A stretch of 61,076 nucleotides of DNA from Bacteroidota bacterium (GCA_013287475.1 JABDDT010000011.1:1-61076), one strand, 5' to 3'. Counted from the first letter of the stretch, positions 51,521-61,034 are shown. Made by a program: numbers and translations. The notes: generated from the sequence alone by a model not told the origin.

Positions 51521-52081
51521 ATGGATCAAAAAAAGTTGCTGAATGACTGCCTGAAAGGAAAAGCTTCCGCCCAGCAGGAGCTGTATGCGCTATATGCCAA
51601 AGCGATGCTGGGCCTGTGTTATCGTTATACTAAGTCCATGGCTGATGCTGAGGATGTATTGCAGGATGGGTTTATTAAAATCTTTAAAAATCTTCATCAA
51701 TACAACGGATCGGGAGATCTGGGTGCCTGGGTAAGAAGAATTATGGTGAACACCGCTATTAATTATTTGAAAAGTCAGGATCATTATCAATACGATCTTT
51801 CTTTTGTAGAGAAAAACCTTCACCCGGTATCTGACGAAAACCCGGAACTGTTGTTAAATGCAAAAGAACTCGCTGATCTGATACGCCAGCTGCCGATCGG
51901 CTATCAGACAATATTTAATATGCACGCAGTGGAGGGCTATAAACATTCTGAAATCGGCAAAATTTTAGGTATTCATGAAGGTACATCCAAGTCGCAGTAT
52001 GCACGCGCAAGAGCATTGCTGATCAGTTGGATTACGAGAAATTCTTTGGATAATAAAACGGGCATATATGCACGAAAATAA
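51521..52081 (+). CDS. ECF RNA polymerase sigma factor
   Basis: A 186-aa sigma-70 family protein of the ECF type. Region 2: YALYAKAMLGLCYRYTKSMADAEDVLQDGFIKIFKNLHQY, then the -10 recognition segment GAWVRRIMVNTAINYLK. Region 4: LPIGYQTIFNMHAVEGYKHSEIGKILGIHEGTSKSQYARARALL. The last codons overlap the next gene by 14 bases, a sign of translational coupling to a membrane-bound partner. It heads a plus-strand run with an anti-sigma/barrel protein, an LVIVD lipoprotein and a small secreted protein. Confidence 0.92.
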   Translation: MDQKKLLNDCLKGKASAQQELYALYAKAMLGLCYRYTKSMADAEDVLQDGFIKIFKNLHQYNGSGDLGAWVRRIMVNTAINYLKSQDHYQYDLSFVEKNLHPVSDENPELLLNAKELADLIRQLPIGYQTIFNMHAVEGYKHSEIGKILGIHEGTSKSQYARARALLISWITRNSLDNKTGIYARK

Positions 52082-53414
52082 TTTTGAAAAGCAGGTTCAG
52101 GAAAAAATGGATCAGCTGGGATTTGATCCTTCCGATGCCGTGTGGGCAGCGGTTGACAAAGAGATCAATAAAGAAAAAAGACGGCGGAGGCCCTTTTTCA
52201 TCCTGTTCTTTCTTTCAGGTCTTTTACTTACAGGCGGAGGAGTTTACCTTCTGATGATTAAGAATCCGGTTCCCAAAATAGTTGCAAGCCAGCAGCAAAG
52301 TGAAAAAAAAGGAAACCTGATTATACAATCTGAAAGCAAAGTTCAAAACAACATACAGCATGAATCCAGTCCAACCAGGGATGCAATAGTTAATAAATCA
52401 GCAAATGAGATCAAACGGCCGGTTAATAAAGATAACTACAGCAGCAGTAAAGAAAATAATTCTGGAAAGAATATCAATGAAACAGGGAGTGGGAAATACA
52501 ATATTGAAGGAAAGAACAAGTCATTTATTAAATCTGAACCCGAAAACTCCGGTAATTATAAAATAGATTCTTCCGCAAAAAAACCAATTTCCATTGCAAA
52601 AAATATAACGGCTAAAGATTCAATATCTGTAAATAAAACGGTAAAAAAAGATGAGAAAAAAGCTGCACCTTCCAAATGGAAAATCGGACTAACCGGAGGA
52701 GCCGGTTTGTCAAGCATTAATCAAAGCTTATTCAAACAAAGCAATGTTACCGGCTTATATTATAATCCGGCAAGTGTTAACAATGCCAATGGATCCGCAG
52801 CACCCGTTCCAGTGTCATCAGAAATTAATCCGGGATTTTCCTTTAGTGCAGGAGCGCTTGTAAGCAGGTATTTATCCAAACGCATTTCAGTATCAGCAGG
52901 ATTGAGTTATCATTATTATTCTACGCGTGTAAATACAGGTTATGCAGTAGATAGTTCAATATTTGTTTCTTATTCACCAAATAATTCAGGAACTTCCTCT
53001 TTACCCGGGGCTTACGCGATTAACGGTTATTATCGTAATGGCAGTAATCAGTCCTATACTAATAGTTATCATTTTATTGAATTGCCGGTAACAGCAGATT
53101 TCCAATTAAATAAAAGTTCAAAACTTCCTTTATTCTGGGAAGCAGGTTTTTCGATCTCATACCTGTTGAACAGTAATGCATTGCATTTTGATCCAAATGG
53201 TAATCTGTATTATCAAAATGCAGAATTGTTCAATAAATTCCAGCTGAATGGAGTCACAGCCATCATGATTGGATTCCCGATCAATAAAAGTGAACTACAG
53301 GTCGGTCCGCAATTACAATATGGATTAACCGGGCTTCTCAAAACCGGATCGGGAAATCCACAACACCTTTTTTATACAGGACTGAAGATTTCCTTTATCC
53401 CTGCTAAAAAATAA
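52068..53414 (+). CDS. Membrane protein with anti-sigma-like N-terminus and C-terminal outer-membrane-type barrel
   Basis: A 448-aa protein. Residues 1-40 are a charged cytoplasmic segment (KQVQEKMDQLGFDPSDAVWAAVDKEINKEKRRRR), then one TM helix (FFILFFLSGLLLTGGGVYLL), a Lys/Asn/Ser-rich linker of about 125 residues, and a C-terminal strand-rich domain (KIGLTGGAGLSSIN, SAGLSYHYYSTRVNTG, LPVTADFQL) resembling PorT/outer-membrane beta-barrel domains. The 14-base overlap with the sigma gene suggests it is its anti-sigma partner. The combination of TM helix and barrel-like domain in one chain is described in Bacteroidota, but its mode of action is not known. Confidence 0.8.
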   Translation: MHENNFEKQVQEKMDQLGFDPSDAVWAAVDKEINKEKRRRRPFFILFFLSGLLLTGGGVYLLMIKNPVPKIVASQQQSEKKGNLIIQSESKVQNNIQHESSPTRDAIVNKSANEIKRPVNKDNYSSSKENNSGKNINETGSGKYNIEGKNKSFIKSEPENSGNYKIDSSAKKPISIAKNITAKDSISVNKTVKKDEKKAAPSKWKIGLTGGAGLSSINQSLFKQSNVTGLYYNPASVNNANGSAAPVPVSSEINPGFSFSAGALVSRYLSKRISVSAGLSYHYYSTRVNTGYAVDSSIFVSYSPNNSGTSSLPGAYAINGYYRNGSNQSYTNSYHFIELPVTADFQLNKSSKLPLFWEAGFSISYLLNSNALHFDPNGNLYYQNAELFNKFQLNGVTAIMIGFPINKSELQVGPQLQYGLTGLLKTGSGNPQHLFYTGLKISFIPAKK

Positions 53415-53466
53415 TTGTGCCGTGCAACGTTTTCATTAGTCAGCCAGTCAAAGTCAAAACGCTGTT

Positions 53467-54744
53467 ATGAAAAAGAAAACACGGCTCCTAAGTAATATTT
53501 GTCTCCTGTCTCTTCTTGCATTTTTATCAACAGGATGCATGAAAGATAAGGTCACCAGGACATATACCATTAGCACGCCTATTTATGAAGTTCTGACGAA
53601 GTTCAGGGAATCAGTTAAAAGCCAGCCTTCTGTTGATATTTCGAGTCCTGGAAAAATAACGGTTTCAGGAAAATATATTTTTTTATCAGAGCCCAATGTG
53701 GGTATTCATGTAATTGACAACAGTAACCCCTCCAGCCCGAAAAATGTTTCATTCATTAATATTCCCGGGAATGAAGACATGGCCATAAAAGGAAATACCC
53801 TTTATGCAGATGCCTATGGTGACCTGGTTTCATTTGATATCACTGATCCGCTGAATGTTGTCGCAAAAAATTTCGCTACAAATGTTTTTCCTGATCACAG
53901 TATTTATTATCTGGGCGCTGCCTTCACTGCCGGAACTGTATTCAACCCGGACTCTATTAACGTGATTGTTGGATGGTCAACACACGACACGACCGTTGAT
54001 TATGATCCGAACTATAATATTTATCCGGTATATTTTAACAATTGTCCGAATTGTTCCATGTTTGCGGTACCGGCTTCAAGCCAAAGCGCTAATATTGTCG
54101 CAACCAATGGTTCACTCGCGAGATTTAGTATTATCAATAATTTCCTTTATACAGTCGGGTCCAATAACCTGTTAGCCTTTGATATCAGTCAGCCATTTGC
54201 ACCTGCATTTACAAGCTCAGTACTTGTTGACTGGCATGTGGAAACCATATACCCGCTAAAGGATAAACTATTTGTAGGTACAAACAATGGGATGTATATG
54301 TACGATGTTCTTTCATCCCCTTCCAATCCAACACTTATTGGTCAGTTTGTTCACGCGCGTGGGTGTGATCCTGTAATTGCAGACAATGACTACGCCTATA
54401 TTACACTGAATGATTCAAGTGCCTGCCTTGGGTTTTATAATGAATTGCAGATCGTCAATATTAAAGACATGGCGAATTCCTTCATGGTAAAATCTTATCA
54501 GTTTACACATCCTATTGGCCTCTCAAAAGACGGGAATAATTTATTTATCTGTGATGATAAGGACGGACTGAAAATATACGATGCATCGGACCCTGCAAAT
54601 CTTTTACTACTAAAGCAATTGAAAGGTGCGGAAGTATATGATGTTATTGCTGAAAACGGATTGGCCATCGTCATGGCAAAAGACGGCATCTACCAATATG
54701 ACTATACTGATTTGAATAATATCCACTTCATTAGCAAATTATAA
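53467..54744 (+). CDS. LVIVD-repeat lipoprotein
   Basis: A 425-aa lipoprotein (lipobox LSTGC) predicted to lie at the cell surface. It contains LVIVD-type propeller repeats, e.g. GKYIFLSEPNVGIHVIDNSNPSSPKNVSF, GNTLYADAYGDLVSFDITDP, DKLFVGTNNGMYMYDVLSSPSNP and GNNLFICDDKDGLKIYDASDPANL, each a four-strand blade. LVIVD repeats have no enzymatic role; they are thought to bind partners. It is 8 bases upstream of a small secreted protein and downstream of the sigma/anti-sigma pair, so it is a likely member of that regulon. Confidence 0.88.
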   Translation: MKKKTRLLSNICLLSLLAFLSTGCMKDKVTRTYTISTPIYEVLTKFRESVKSQPSVDISSPGKITVSGKYIFLSEPNVGIHVIDNSNPSSPKNVSFINIPGNEDMAIKGNTLYADAYGDLVSFDITDPLNVVAKNFATNVFPDHSIYYLGAAFTAGTVFNPDSINVIVGWSTHDTTVDYDPNYNIYPVYFNNCPNCSMFAVPASSQSANIVATNGSLARFSIINNFLYTVGSNNLLAFDISQPFAPAFTSSVLVDWHVETIYPLKDKLFVGTNNGMYMYDVLSSPSNPTLIGQFVHARGCDPVIADNDYAYITLNDSSACLGFYNELQIVNIKDMANSFMVKSYQFTHPIGLSKDGNNLFICDDKDGLKIYDASDPANLLLLKQLKGAEVYDVIAENGLAIVMAKDGIYQYDYTDLNNIHFISKL

Positions 54745-54752
54745 CAAACACC

Positions 54753-55358
54753 ATGCTCAGAATAAAACATACAATGCTTTTTGTAATACTTATAATGATC
54801 GTCGGCATTGTATCAGCACAGCAAATGAATTCAGTCAAACCATGGCAATATCATTCCATCAATAATGTTGGATTGCTGGAAGGAGAAACGGGATCTGCAT
54901 TTCAATTGCAAACTATTAACGGGGTAAATAATAAATCCTGGTTTGCAGGGGTGGGACTTGGACTGGACTTTTACAGACTCAGGACAATACCCTTATTCGC
55001 TGATTTCAGAAAAGAATTCGGTAAGAACAACAATAAGATTTTTATATATTCAGATTTTGGAATCAATTTCAGCTGGGTTACCGATCAGCAAAAAATGAAT
55101 TATTTTCAAAATGATAAATTCCACAATGGATTCTATGGTGATTGGGGCCTTGGATATAAGGTGATGGTGAATAGAAAAAACAATTTTCTGCTGAGTCTCG
55201 GTTATTCATATAAGAAAACAGTAGAAACCTATACCAATAATCAGATATATTTTCCGCCAGCAAATTTTAATGATCCCGGATCGCAATTGAATGATCAGGA
55301 ACAAAAGATCAATTACAGTTTTAACCGGCTAACTATTAAAATTGGCTGGGAGTTTTAG
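54753..55358 (+). CDS. Small secreted protein, possible outer-membrane beta-barrel
   Basis: A 201-aa exported protein (signal peptide about 1-22, GIVSAQQ). The body is strand-rich with alternating hydrophobic residues (GVGLGLDFYRLRTIPLFADFRKEF, FIYSDFGINFSWV, WGLGYKVMVNRKNNFLLSLGYSYKK) and ends RLTIKIGWEF with a terminal Phe, as in outer-membrane barrels. I do not recognise the family. It is 8 bases after the LVIVD gene, so co-transcription is very likely. Its stop is 16 bases from the convergent PQQ-like gene. Confidence 0.75.
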   Translation: MLRIKHTMLFVILIMIVGIVSAQQMNSVKPWQYHSINNVGLLEGETGSAFQLQTINGVNNKSWFAGVGLGLDFYRLRTIPLFADFRKEFGKNNNKIFIYSDFGINFSWVTDQQKMNYFQNDKFHNGFYGDWGLGYKVMVNRKNNFLLSLGYSYKKTVETYTNNQIYFPPANFNDPGSQLNDQEQKINYSFNRLTIKIGWEF

Positions 55359-55374
55359 AAAATTAGTTTCCCTT

Positions 55375-57069
55375 CTAATATTTAATACCATATACAACTA
55401 CCTGGTTTGAGAAAGTTGCCAGATATACATGACCGTTAGCGATCATTGGTGAACAAAATTTTGCATAATAACCCGCATTATCACTGGCACTCTGATTGCT
55501 GTTCCAAAGTTCTTTGGTAATATTATTGGCGTCGAATGCCCTTAATATACCCGGACTGACAGTATTTCCTGCGTCCCCGCTGATCGCATAGGCGGCCCAG
55601 AGAATCCCGGTTCCGTCGGTGGCTCCGTTAGAGGATACTGAAAGATCCGCTCCACATCCGCCCGTCGGGCCACTTATATTATTAACAAGCTGGCTGTTCG
55701 TGAACGTGTTGCTGCCCCGGTCAAATGGCAGTGCCCGTAAAGGATCATTTTCAGACCAGATGTAAACGAATTCATTGGTATTTCCTTTATAATAGGAGGG
55801 CTGGCAATGCAGACTTGCATTTAAAGGAATAGTCTGCTGAATTTGATTAGATGAACTGGAATACCCACCCATGTTATCCTTATTCAGCAGGTATAAATTG
55901 CCGTCTTTACATCCGGTTAAATAATAATTGGTATTTGGGATCAAGAAAGTACCCATAACACCATAATCCTGATCGTTCATATTCAGATTAAGATAATTTG
56001 TTGGCGTAAAATAACTGCTCAGTGATAAACCTGAACCCGAAGGAGTTAGTTTCATTGCGCTTTCCCCACGATTGGTAGGATCTGCAGGATTTGGATTTGG
56101 TGAATTTTCATCTGTTCCATTTCCAGAACTGGTGAACAGGTTGCCTTGTCCGACCGTCCCATTGCCAGAAACCACGTATAAGTTTGCCTGGGCATCCGCA
56201 GCTATGCCCATACCGCTTTCCCATAATCCACCGTTTTCTCCGTCTGGTGTATCATTATAGACGGTCTGTTGCTGCAGTGTTTGTGCATTGTATCCAAGAA
56301 TCCATCCATGATATGGATTCCAATCGCAATGAGAAGAAAATGAAATATATACCACACCATTTACCAGGGTTAATCCCTGCCGCTGGTTGTTACGTCTCGG
56401 ATCAAAGCTTACCACATTATTTACACTCCCATCGCCACTTCCGGGTACACTGGCACTGATCAACACAGGGCTGCCTGACTGTTCATTTCCATTAATAATA
56501 TTTACAGCATGCAAATATTGTACGAACTGGTTGCCATCGGTACTTCTTGTAACGAAATAAATGGTTCCCGAGGTTGTGTCGATAACCGGCGTCCCGACAA
56601 TTCCGATATTATATTTGAAATCCGTATAAGGTGTACACCAGCTCGAAGACATATCTGTGGAATTCGCGGGCCGCATGCCCGTTTGAGTAAAATTATTTTT
56701 CCAGTATAATGTGCCATTGTCACCATCATAGGCATATACGGTATTGTTGACCGTAGCAACAAATAATACGTTATGATTACCGGAACCAATGGCCAGATTG
56801 CCAACCATCAGGGGTTGCGCATAAACCTGGTCGTCAATAGCCATTGAGAACAGTTTTCCAAATGTTGTTGAATTCACATTGGATGTTGTCAGTTTTAACT
56901 CCAGGTTATTCAAACCGGCCCTGGTATTATCATTGTGCTGGGTTACCACAGAGATATGCTGCGTGTTAGGCGGCGGTGGTGGTGGTGGATTGGTGCTGGT
57001 TGTTTCGTTTTTCTTACAATCCGAAAAAAATAAAAACATTAAAACGACTAGGGCTAATCTATTATTCAT
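55375..57069 (-). CDS. PQQ-like beta-propeller lipoprotein
   Basis: A 564-aa lipoprotein (lipobox LFFSDC) with a proline-rich spacer (TNPPPPPPPN) after the anchor. The body carries PQQ-like propeller repeats: VLFVATVNNTVYAYDGDNGTLYWKNNF, GTPVIDTTSGTIYFVTRS, GYNAQTLQQQTVYNDTPDG, NYYLTGCKDGNLYLLNKDN and GHVYLATFSNQVVVYG. No haem motif or quinone-binding disulfide is obvious, so it may be a structural or binding propeller rather than a dehydrogenase. It stands alone, convergent with the barrel-like gene. Confidence 0.88.
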   Translation of the reverse strand: MNNRLALVVLMFLFFSDCKKNETTSTNPPPPPPPNTQHISVVTQHNDNTRAGLNNLELKLTTSNVNSTTFGKLFSMAIDDQVYAQPLMVGNLAIGSGNHNVLFVATVNNTVYAYDGDNGTLYWKNNFTQTGMRPANSTDMSSSWCTPYTDFKYNIGIVGTPVIDTTSGTIYFVTRSTDGNQFVQYLHAVNIINGNEQSGSPVLISASVPGSGDGSVNNVVSFDPRRNNQRQGLTLVNGVVYISFSSHCDWNPYHGWILGYNAQTLQQQTVYNDTPDGENGGLWESGMGIAADAQANLYVVSGNGTVGQGNLFTSSGNGTDENSPNPNPADPTNRGESAMKLTPSGSGLSLSSYFTPTNYLNLNMNDQDYGVMGTFLIPNTNYYLTGCKDGNLYLLNKDNMGGYSSSSNQIQQTIPLNASLHCQPSYYKGNTNEFVYIWSENDPLRALPFDRGSNTFTNSQLVNNISGPTGGCGADLSVSSNGATDGTGILWAAYAISGDAGNTVSPGILRAFDANNITKELWNSNQSASDNAGYYAKFCSPMIANGHVYLATFSNQVVVYGIKY

Positions 57070-57134
57070 ATGTCGGCATCTAACTTAAAAGTATAGTTTT
57101 TATGTTAATGAAAAGACTGTTCGGCAATAATTGA

Positions 57135-58178
57135 TCAGAAACTGATTTTTCGTATGACATTATTAAGATAATCAGCAACATAAATATTCCCTGATTTGTC
57201 GGCAGCTACTCCATAAGGCCTGAAAAAGGAAGCGATAGTATCCCTCCCGTTTATTGCACCACGGGAACCGCTTCCTGCAAAATTTGTAACCAGTCCCTCC
57301 GGACTGATCATGCGTATTTTATTGTTGCCAACATCTGCCACATATATATATCCGCCGGGACCCACAGTTAAACCGGCCGGATGCGAAAAAGAAGTGGTTG
57401 ATCGTTTTCCATTGGCAGCACCCGCTGATGTTCTGCCAGCAATTGTAGTTACGAGACCCGAAGAACTGATCTTCCGGATCATATTATTATAAGTATCTGC
57501 CACATAAATATTACCAACGGAATCAAGGGCGATGCCTCCCGGAAGGTAAAAACTGGCATTTAAACATGAACTGTCCTTAGTACCTTTTTTACCATTGCCT
57601 GCAAAATTCTGAACTTTTCCATCAGGGCTTATTTTCCGGATAAGATCATTGCCACAATCTGCCACATAAACATAACCCGATGAATCAACCGCAATTCCCG
57701 AAGGATTGTCAAATCTTACAACAGTATCCATACCTGGAATAGTGTTATAAATCCGCTTACCCGCCAGTGTTGAAACAATTCCTTCCGGGCTGATCTTTCG
57801 TATAAGGCTGTTATGGGTATCTGCCACATACAGATTTCCATTTCTGTCAACTGCAACAGCTTCAGGATAAAAAAAAGAAGCAGAATCTCCTTTTCCATCA
57901 GCCGAACCCGCAAGCCCATTACCTGCAACGGTCGTAACCACTCCGTCTTTAGTGATCTTACGAATCATATTATTCCGTGAATCCGCTACATACAGATTAC
58001 CATTGTCATCCGCAGCTATTCCCATCATATTTGAAAATGATGCTAATGTTCCTTTGCCATCGCGAGCGCCCATTGCACCTGAGCCAGCGAATGTTGTTAC
58101 ATTTGGATAATTATTCTTAGTATTACAGCCGATAAAAAACAAAATACCAAAAAATAAAATTGATCCTGATTTTTTCAT
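57135..58178 (-). CDS. NHL-repeat lipoprotein
   Basis: A 347-aa lipoprotein (start ATG at 58178; MKKSGSILFF, lipobox FFIGC). Five to six NHL repeats of about 55 residues are clear, each with GNLYVADSRNNMIRKI-like and GxVTTVAG-like segments (e.g. GNLYVADTHNSLIRKISPEGIVSTLAG, GYVYVADCGNDLIRKISPDGKV, GNIYVADYLNNVIRKI). The repeats form a six-bladed propeller, a binding scaffold. The frame extends upstream to 58205, but those residues are not signal-like. It is co-directional with the PQQ-like gene, 66 bases upstream of it; both may belong to one transcript. Confidence 0.9.
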   Translation of the reverse strand: MKKSGSILFFGILFFIGCNTKNNYPNVTTFAGSGAMGARDGKGTLASFSNMMGIAADDNGNLYVADSRNNMIRKITKDGVVTTVAGNGLAGSADGKGDSASFFYPEAVAVDRNGNLYVADTHNSLIRKISPEGIVSTLAGKRIYNTIPGMDTVVRFDNPSGIAVDSSGYVYVADCGNDLIRKISPDGKVQNFAGNGKKGTKDSSCLNASFYLPGGIALDSVGNIYVADTYNNMIRKISSSGLVTTIAGRTSAGAANGKRSTTSFSHPAGLTVGPGGYIYVADVGNNKIRMISPEGLVTNFAGSGSRGAINGRDTIASFFRPYGVAADKSGNIYVADYLNNVIRKISF

Positions 58179-58229
58179 GAAATGTAAAATATTGAATTTA
58201 ACCACTTTTTAATAATTTAAAATAAAATC

Positions 58230-58427
58230 ATGAAAACACGCCATTCAAGCCTACTGTACCTGATACTGGGCATTTATTCAATTATGATCAGCTGGCACTA
58301 CAATCACTCCATCATATTGCTTATTATTCACTGGATCATCTGGCCCATTTATCTTGCATACGAAGTACTAACTGGCCATCTGTCTCATGGAATGTGGAAA
58401 TCTATTCCACTTTCTTATTTTAAGTAA
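58230..58427 (+). CDS. Small membrane protein, two TM helices
   Basis: A 65-aa protein, divergent from the NHL gene with 51 bases between starts. Two hydrophobic helices (LLYLILGIYSIMISW and IILLIIHWIIWPIYLAYEVL) are joined by a short polar turn; the C-terminus is basic. The coding sense is supported by the clean membrane topology and plausible start. I recognise no family. Small proteins of this kind are common in Bacteroidota and of unknown role. Confidence 0.6.
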   Translation: MKTRHSSLLYLILGIYSIMISWHYNHSIILLIIHWIIWPIYLAYEVLTGHLSHGMWKSIPLSYFK

Positions 58428-58811
58428 AATCTGACATCTTCAATTTTTAAATTCAGGCCCATATTTACTATAATCCGTACCTGTTTCTTTTCTCTTTGTA
58501 TAAGTTCTTACCTTTTTTCCTGTTATTGAGATTTACCAAATCCAGTTTATACAATAGTAATACAGAAAGGATATATGCTAATATAACAGATATGATTGCT
58601 GAACATGGGTATCTTTCAATCCAATTTGACAGGGATTTTATCAAAATGGCATGGTTGAATTAGCCTGGAAAATCCAGTTTAAAATAGCTTTCACTACAAT
58701 CAACTCAAAATCAATAAAATTCATTTGATTTTTTATCAGTATGCAATATTGGTAGGCCTTTTGCCGTATTTATGATACGATTCTGTATATATAAAACTAA
58801 AAAGTATCAAA
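58428..58811. other. Intergenic region between two small membrane-protein genes
   Basis: 384 AT-rich bases with no supported gene. A stretch ending at TAG about 58660 can be read as FTKSSLYNSNTERIYANIT..., but it has no start codon. An 8-bp stem (AAAATCAA 58707-58714 / TTGATTTT 58725-58732) is a weak hairpin. The promoter of the 69-aa gene should lie near the right end. Confidence 0.4.
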
Positions 58812-59021
58812 ATGAAAAATTTGACTAAGATCGCGGGCTATTTAGTAGCAACCGTACTGGCGTTTATCTTAACACAGTCACAGGTATTTGCTGCTGCCAG
58901 TCCCGCCGGCAATGAATCATCACTTTCTGCTATGCAGGTCATTGGTGGTTTTGCTGTTCTATTATTGGTTATCCTGATACCAATCATGAGATCTTCCAAA
59001 AAAGCAAATCTGAACCGGTAA
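58812..59021 (+). CDS. Small secreted or membrane protein (69 aa)
   Basis: A 69-aa protein with an N-terminal hydrophobic segment ending AFILTQSQVFAAA (signal peptide or first TM), a short Ser/Asn/Gly-rich part, a second hydrophobic helix (MQVIGGFAVLLLVILIPIM) and a basic tail (RSSKKANLNR). This is a typical one-helix membrane protein with cleaved signal. A strong terminator follows at 59041, which supports it as a real, separately transcribed gene. No family is recognised. Confidence 0.7.
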   Translation: MKNLTKIAGYLVATVLAFILTQSQVFAAASPAGNESSLSAMQVIGGFAVLLLVILIPIMRSSKKANLNR

Positions 59022-59040
59022 GAATCACGTTCAAAAATTT

Positions 59041-59072
59041 AAAAAAAGACTGATATTTCAGTCTTTTTTTTT
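59041..59072 (+). terminator. Rho-independent terminator after the 69-aa gene
   Basis: The stem AAAAGACTGA / TCAGTCTTTT with a TATT loop is followed by a run of at least seven T residues; A residues precede the stem, so it could also act on the opposite strand. Confidence 0.85.
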
Positions 59073-59194
59073 GAGCATAGGTCATTGGACTTGATAATAT
59101 TTCAGAGGCATGGGAATTGCGTGAATATATGTATGATAATATTATCAGTTGAATGGGACAAAGAAGTGTTGCCGGCTAAGACTTTTGTAGAGCA

Positions 59195-60439
59195 ATGACT
59201 ACAAGCTTTACAAAACCTCTTCTTTGGTTGTCAATAATTATATTAATCTCTTCAGTTTGGAGTCCATTGTCGGCCCAAAACGCGCCTGATGCGAATCCCC
59301 AGAACAATACACTCCATGATACAGCACATCAAAAGGACTTATTGGATGTTTATAAAAGCTGGTTTAAACTTCCCCCCCAAAGTAAAAACCCACATCCTGA
59401 AAACAAAGTCTATTTCACTTTGAACCCGTTAGCCAATGTGCCAACGAGCTCCGGAAACGCATTGGTGACAAGTACAACGGCCAATATTTATCTGGGTCCG
59501 CAATCAACAACATTTCTATCGACTGCCACCTTTGCCCCTTATTTCAATTTCAATAAAAGATTTGGATTGCCTCTCAGATCAAATATCTGGTTAAAGGATA
59601 ATGCATGGAATATTCAGGGGGATATCCGTTTCCTGGTATACCCTCAATATACATGGGGCCTGGGTACATCACATACCGATCAGGAAAAGGAATGGGTCAA
59701 TTATAAATATATCAGGTTTTATCAGGCAGTATTGAAACGTGTCGAAGCCCATCTTTTTATAGGACTCGGTTATGATCTGGATTATCATTTCAATATAGGA
59801 AGCGATACGGGCGTGAATTTGATAAAGTTCACCGGCTATCCTTATGGCCTTTATGGTAATTCTTTATCCTCAGGAATTACATTTAACCTGTTATATGATA
59901 CGCGCAACCGGAATATTTATCCCTTTCCCGGAACTTTTTTGAATATTGTATATCGTCAGAATCCGGGTTTTTTAGGAAATGTACATCCATGGCAATCCAT
60001 TTTTGTGGATGTCAGAAAATATCTTCAATTGAATACAAGTGCAAAACCGAATCAGCAAAACATACTTGCATTCTGGTCTTTTTTATGGTTGAACTCCAAT
60101 ACAGGAACACCTTATCTCGATTTGCCGAGTACCGGATGGGATGAATATAATCGTTCCGCAAGAGGATTTGATCAAAACAGGTACAGGGGCAATGCCTTAT
60201 ATTATTTTGAAACAGAATATCGAAGAGATATAACGAATAACGGGCTTTTCGGATTGGTTTTATTTTCTAATATCAATACGGTCAGTGGATCAGGGACTAT
60301 GTTTCTATCCTGGCATCCGGCCGGTGGAACTGGACTACGGATTAAATTCAGTAAGGCTTCCAATACTAATTTTGCTATCGATTATGCTTTTAGTAAAGGC
60401 TACCGAACGGTATTATTCAACTTTAGTGAAGCATTTTAG
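59195..60439 (+). CDS. BamA/TamA-like outer-membrane barrel protein without POTRA domains
   Basis: A 414-aa exported protein (signal peptide about 1-27). After a polar N-terminal stretch the body is a strand-rich barrel with Omp85/surface-antigen features: GITFNLLYDTRNRNIYPFPGTFLNIVY and RSARGFDQNRYRGNALYYFETEYRRDI, a variant of the RGF/RGxRF-containing L6 motif. It ends in FNFSEAF with a terminal Phe. POTRA domains are absent, so it is not the essential BamA; related proteins are called D15-like and have no established role. It stands alone on the plus strand. Confidence 0.85.
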   Translation: MTTSFTKPLLWLSIIILISSVWSPLSAQNAPDANPQNNTLHDTAHQKDLLDVYKSWFKLPPQSKNPHPENKVYFTLNPLANVPTSSGNALVTSTTANIYLGPQSTTFLSTATFAPYFNFNKRFGLPLRSNIWLKDNAWNIQGDIRFLVYPQYTWGLGTSHTDQEKEWVNYKYIRFYQAVLKRVEAHLFIGLGYDLDYHFNIGSDTGVNLIKFTGYPYGLYGNSLSSGITFNLLYDTRNRNIYPFPGTFLNIVYRQNPGFLGNVHPWQSIFVDVRKYLQLNTSAKPNQQNILAFWSFLWLNSNTGTPYLDLPSTGWDEYNRSARGFDQNRYRGNALYYFETEYRRDITNNGLFGLVLFSNINTVSGSGTMFLSWHPAGGTGLRIKFSKASNTNFAIDYAFSKGYRTVLFNFSEAF

Positions 60440-60626
60440 TCACGGAAATAGGGAACCCATGAGGTGAAATGATTCCCGATTTATAACAGCTCTCCCAATT
60501 TTGGAAAATACCATAAAAGCAGCTTTTTTTTATTCATTTTCTTTCTCATTCCGTACAAGTTTGCTTCTTAAAAAACGTTTAAATACGGTACTATAACCCG
60601 CTTTTACCCTAAACAACCGTAACCCT

Positions 60627-61034
60627 ATGAAACCCATAGATTATTTGTATTTCAATATTTATAACCATTTCTACCAGCGAAGTTATACCCGGGAATTCTA
60701 TGCCCGTATCCAGGCCATGTACCTGTTTTCATTTTCAATAGGAGGATGGATACTTTTTTTTGAAGCCACTTATTTACGCACGATCAGGCATTCCTGGTTT
60801 TCATCAAAACCTGGCGCCACTATATTTGCAGCAACCGTTTATCTCCTTTCCGCAATAATACTCAATCATATTTTCATAGTGAATGAACGTGACCGTCTGA
60901 TCTATGGAAAGTATGAAGAAAAATGGGATCGGAATCCTAAGAAAAAAAGGGATTTTATGATTTCTGTTTTTGTGCTTATTGTTCCCTATTTATTCCTGGT
61001 AACGCTGGCCAAATTTTTTCCGAGACATTTATAA
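60627..61034 (+). CDS. Hypothetical membrane protein, three TM helices
   Basis: A 135-aa protein. After a polar start (MKPIDYLYFNIYNHFYQRSYTREFYARIQ) three hydrophobic helices follow: AMYLFSFSIGGWILFFEATYL, GATIFAATVYLLSAIILNHIFIV and FMISVFVLIVPYLFLVTLAKFF, separated by charged loops (NERDRLIYGKYEEKWDRNPKKKR). The loop composition and even hydrophobicity support it as coding. I do not recognise the family. The stop at 61032-61034 is 42 bases from the window edge. Confidence 0.65.
   Translation: MKPIDYLYFNIYNHFYQRSYTREFYARIQAMYLFSFSIGGWILFFEATYLRTIRHSWFSSKPGATIFAATVYLLSAIILNHIFIVNERDRLIYGKYEEKWDRNPKKKRDFMISVFVLIVPYLFLVTLAKFFPRHL

Noticed and set aside
58428-58670. Open stretch without start codon encoding a Phe/Leu-rich then polar sequence
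   Set aside because: There is no start codon, no recognisable domain and ordinary AT-rich composition; it may be chance openness.
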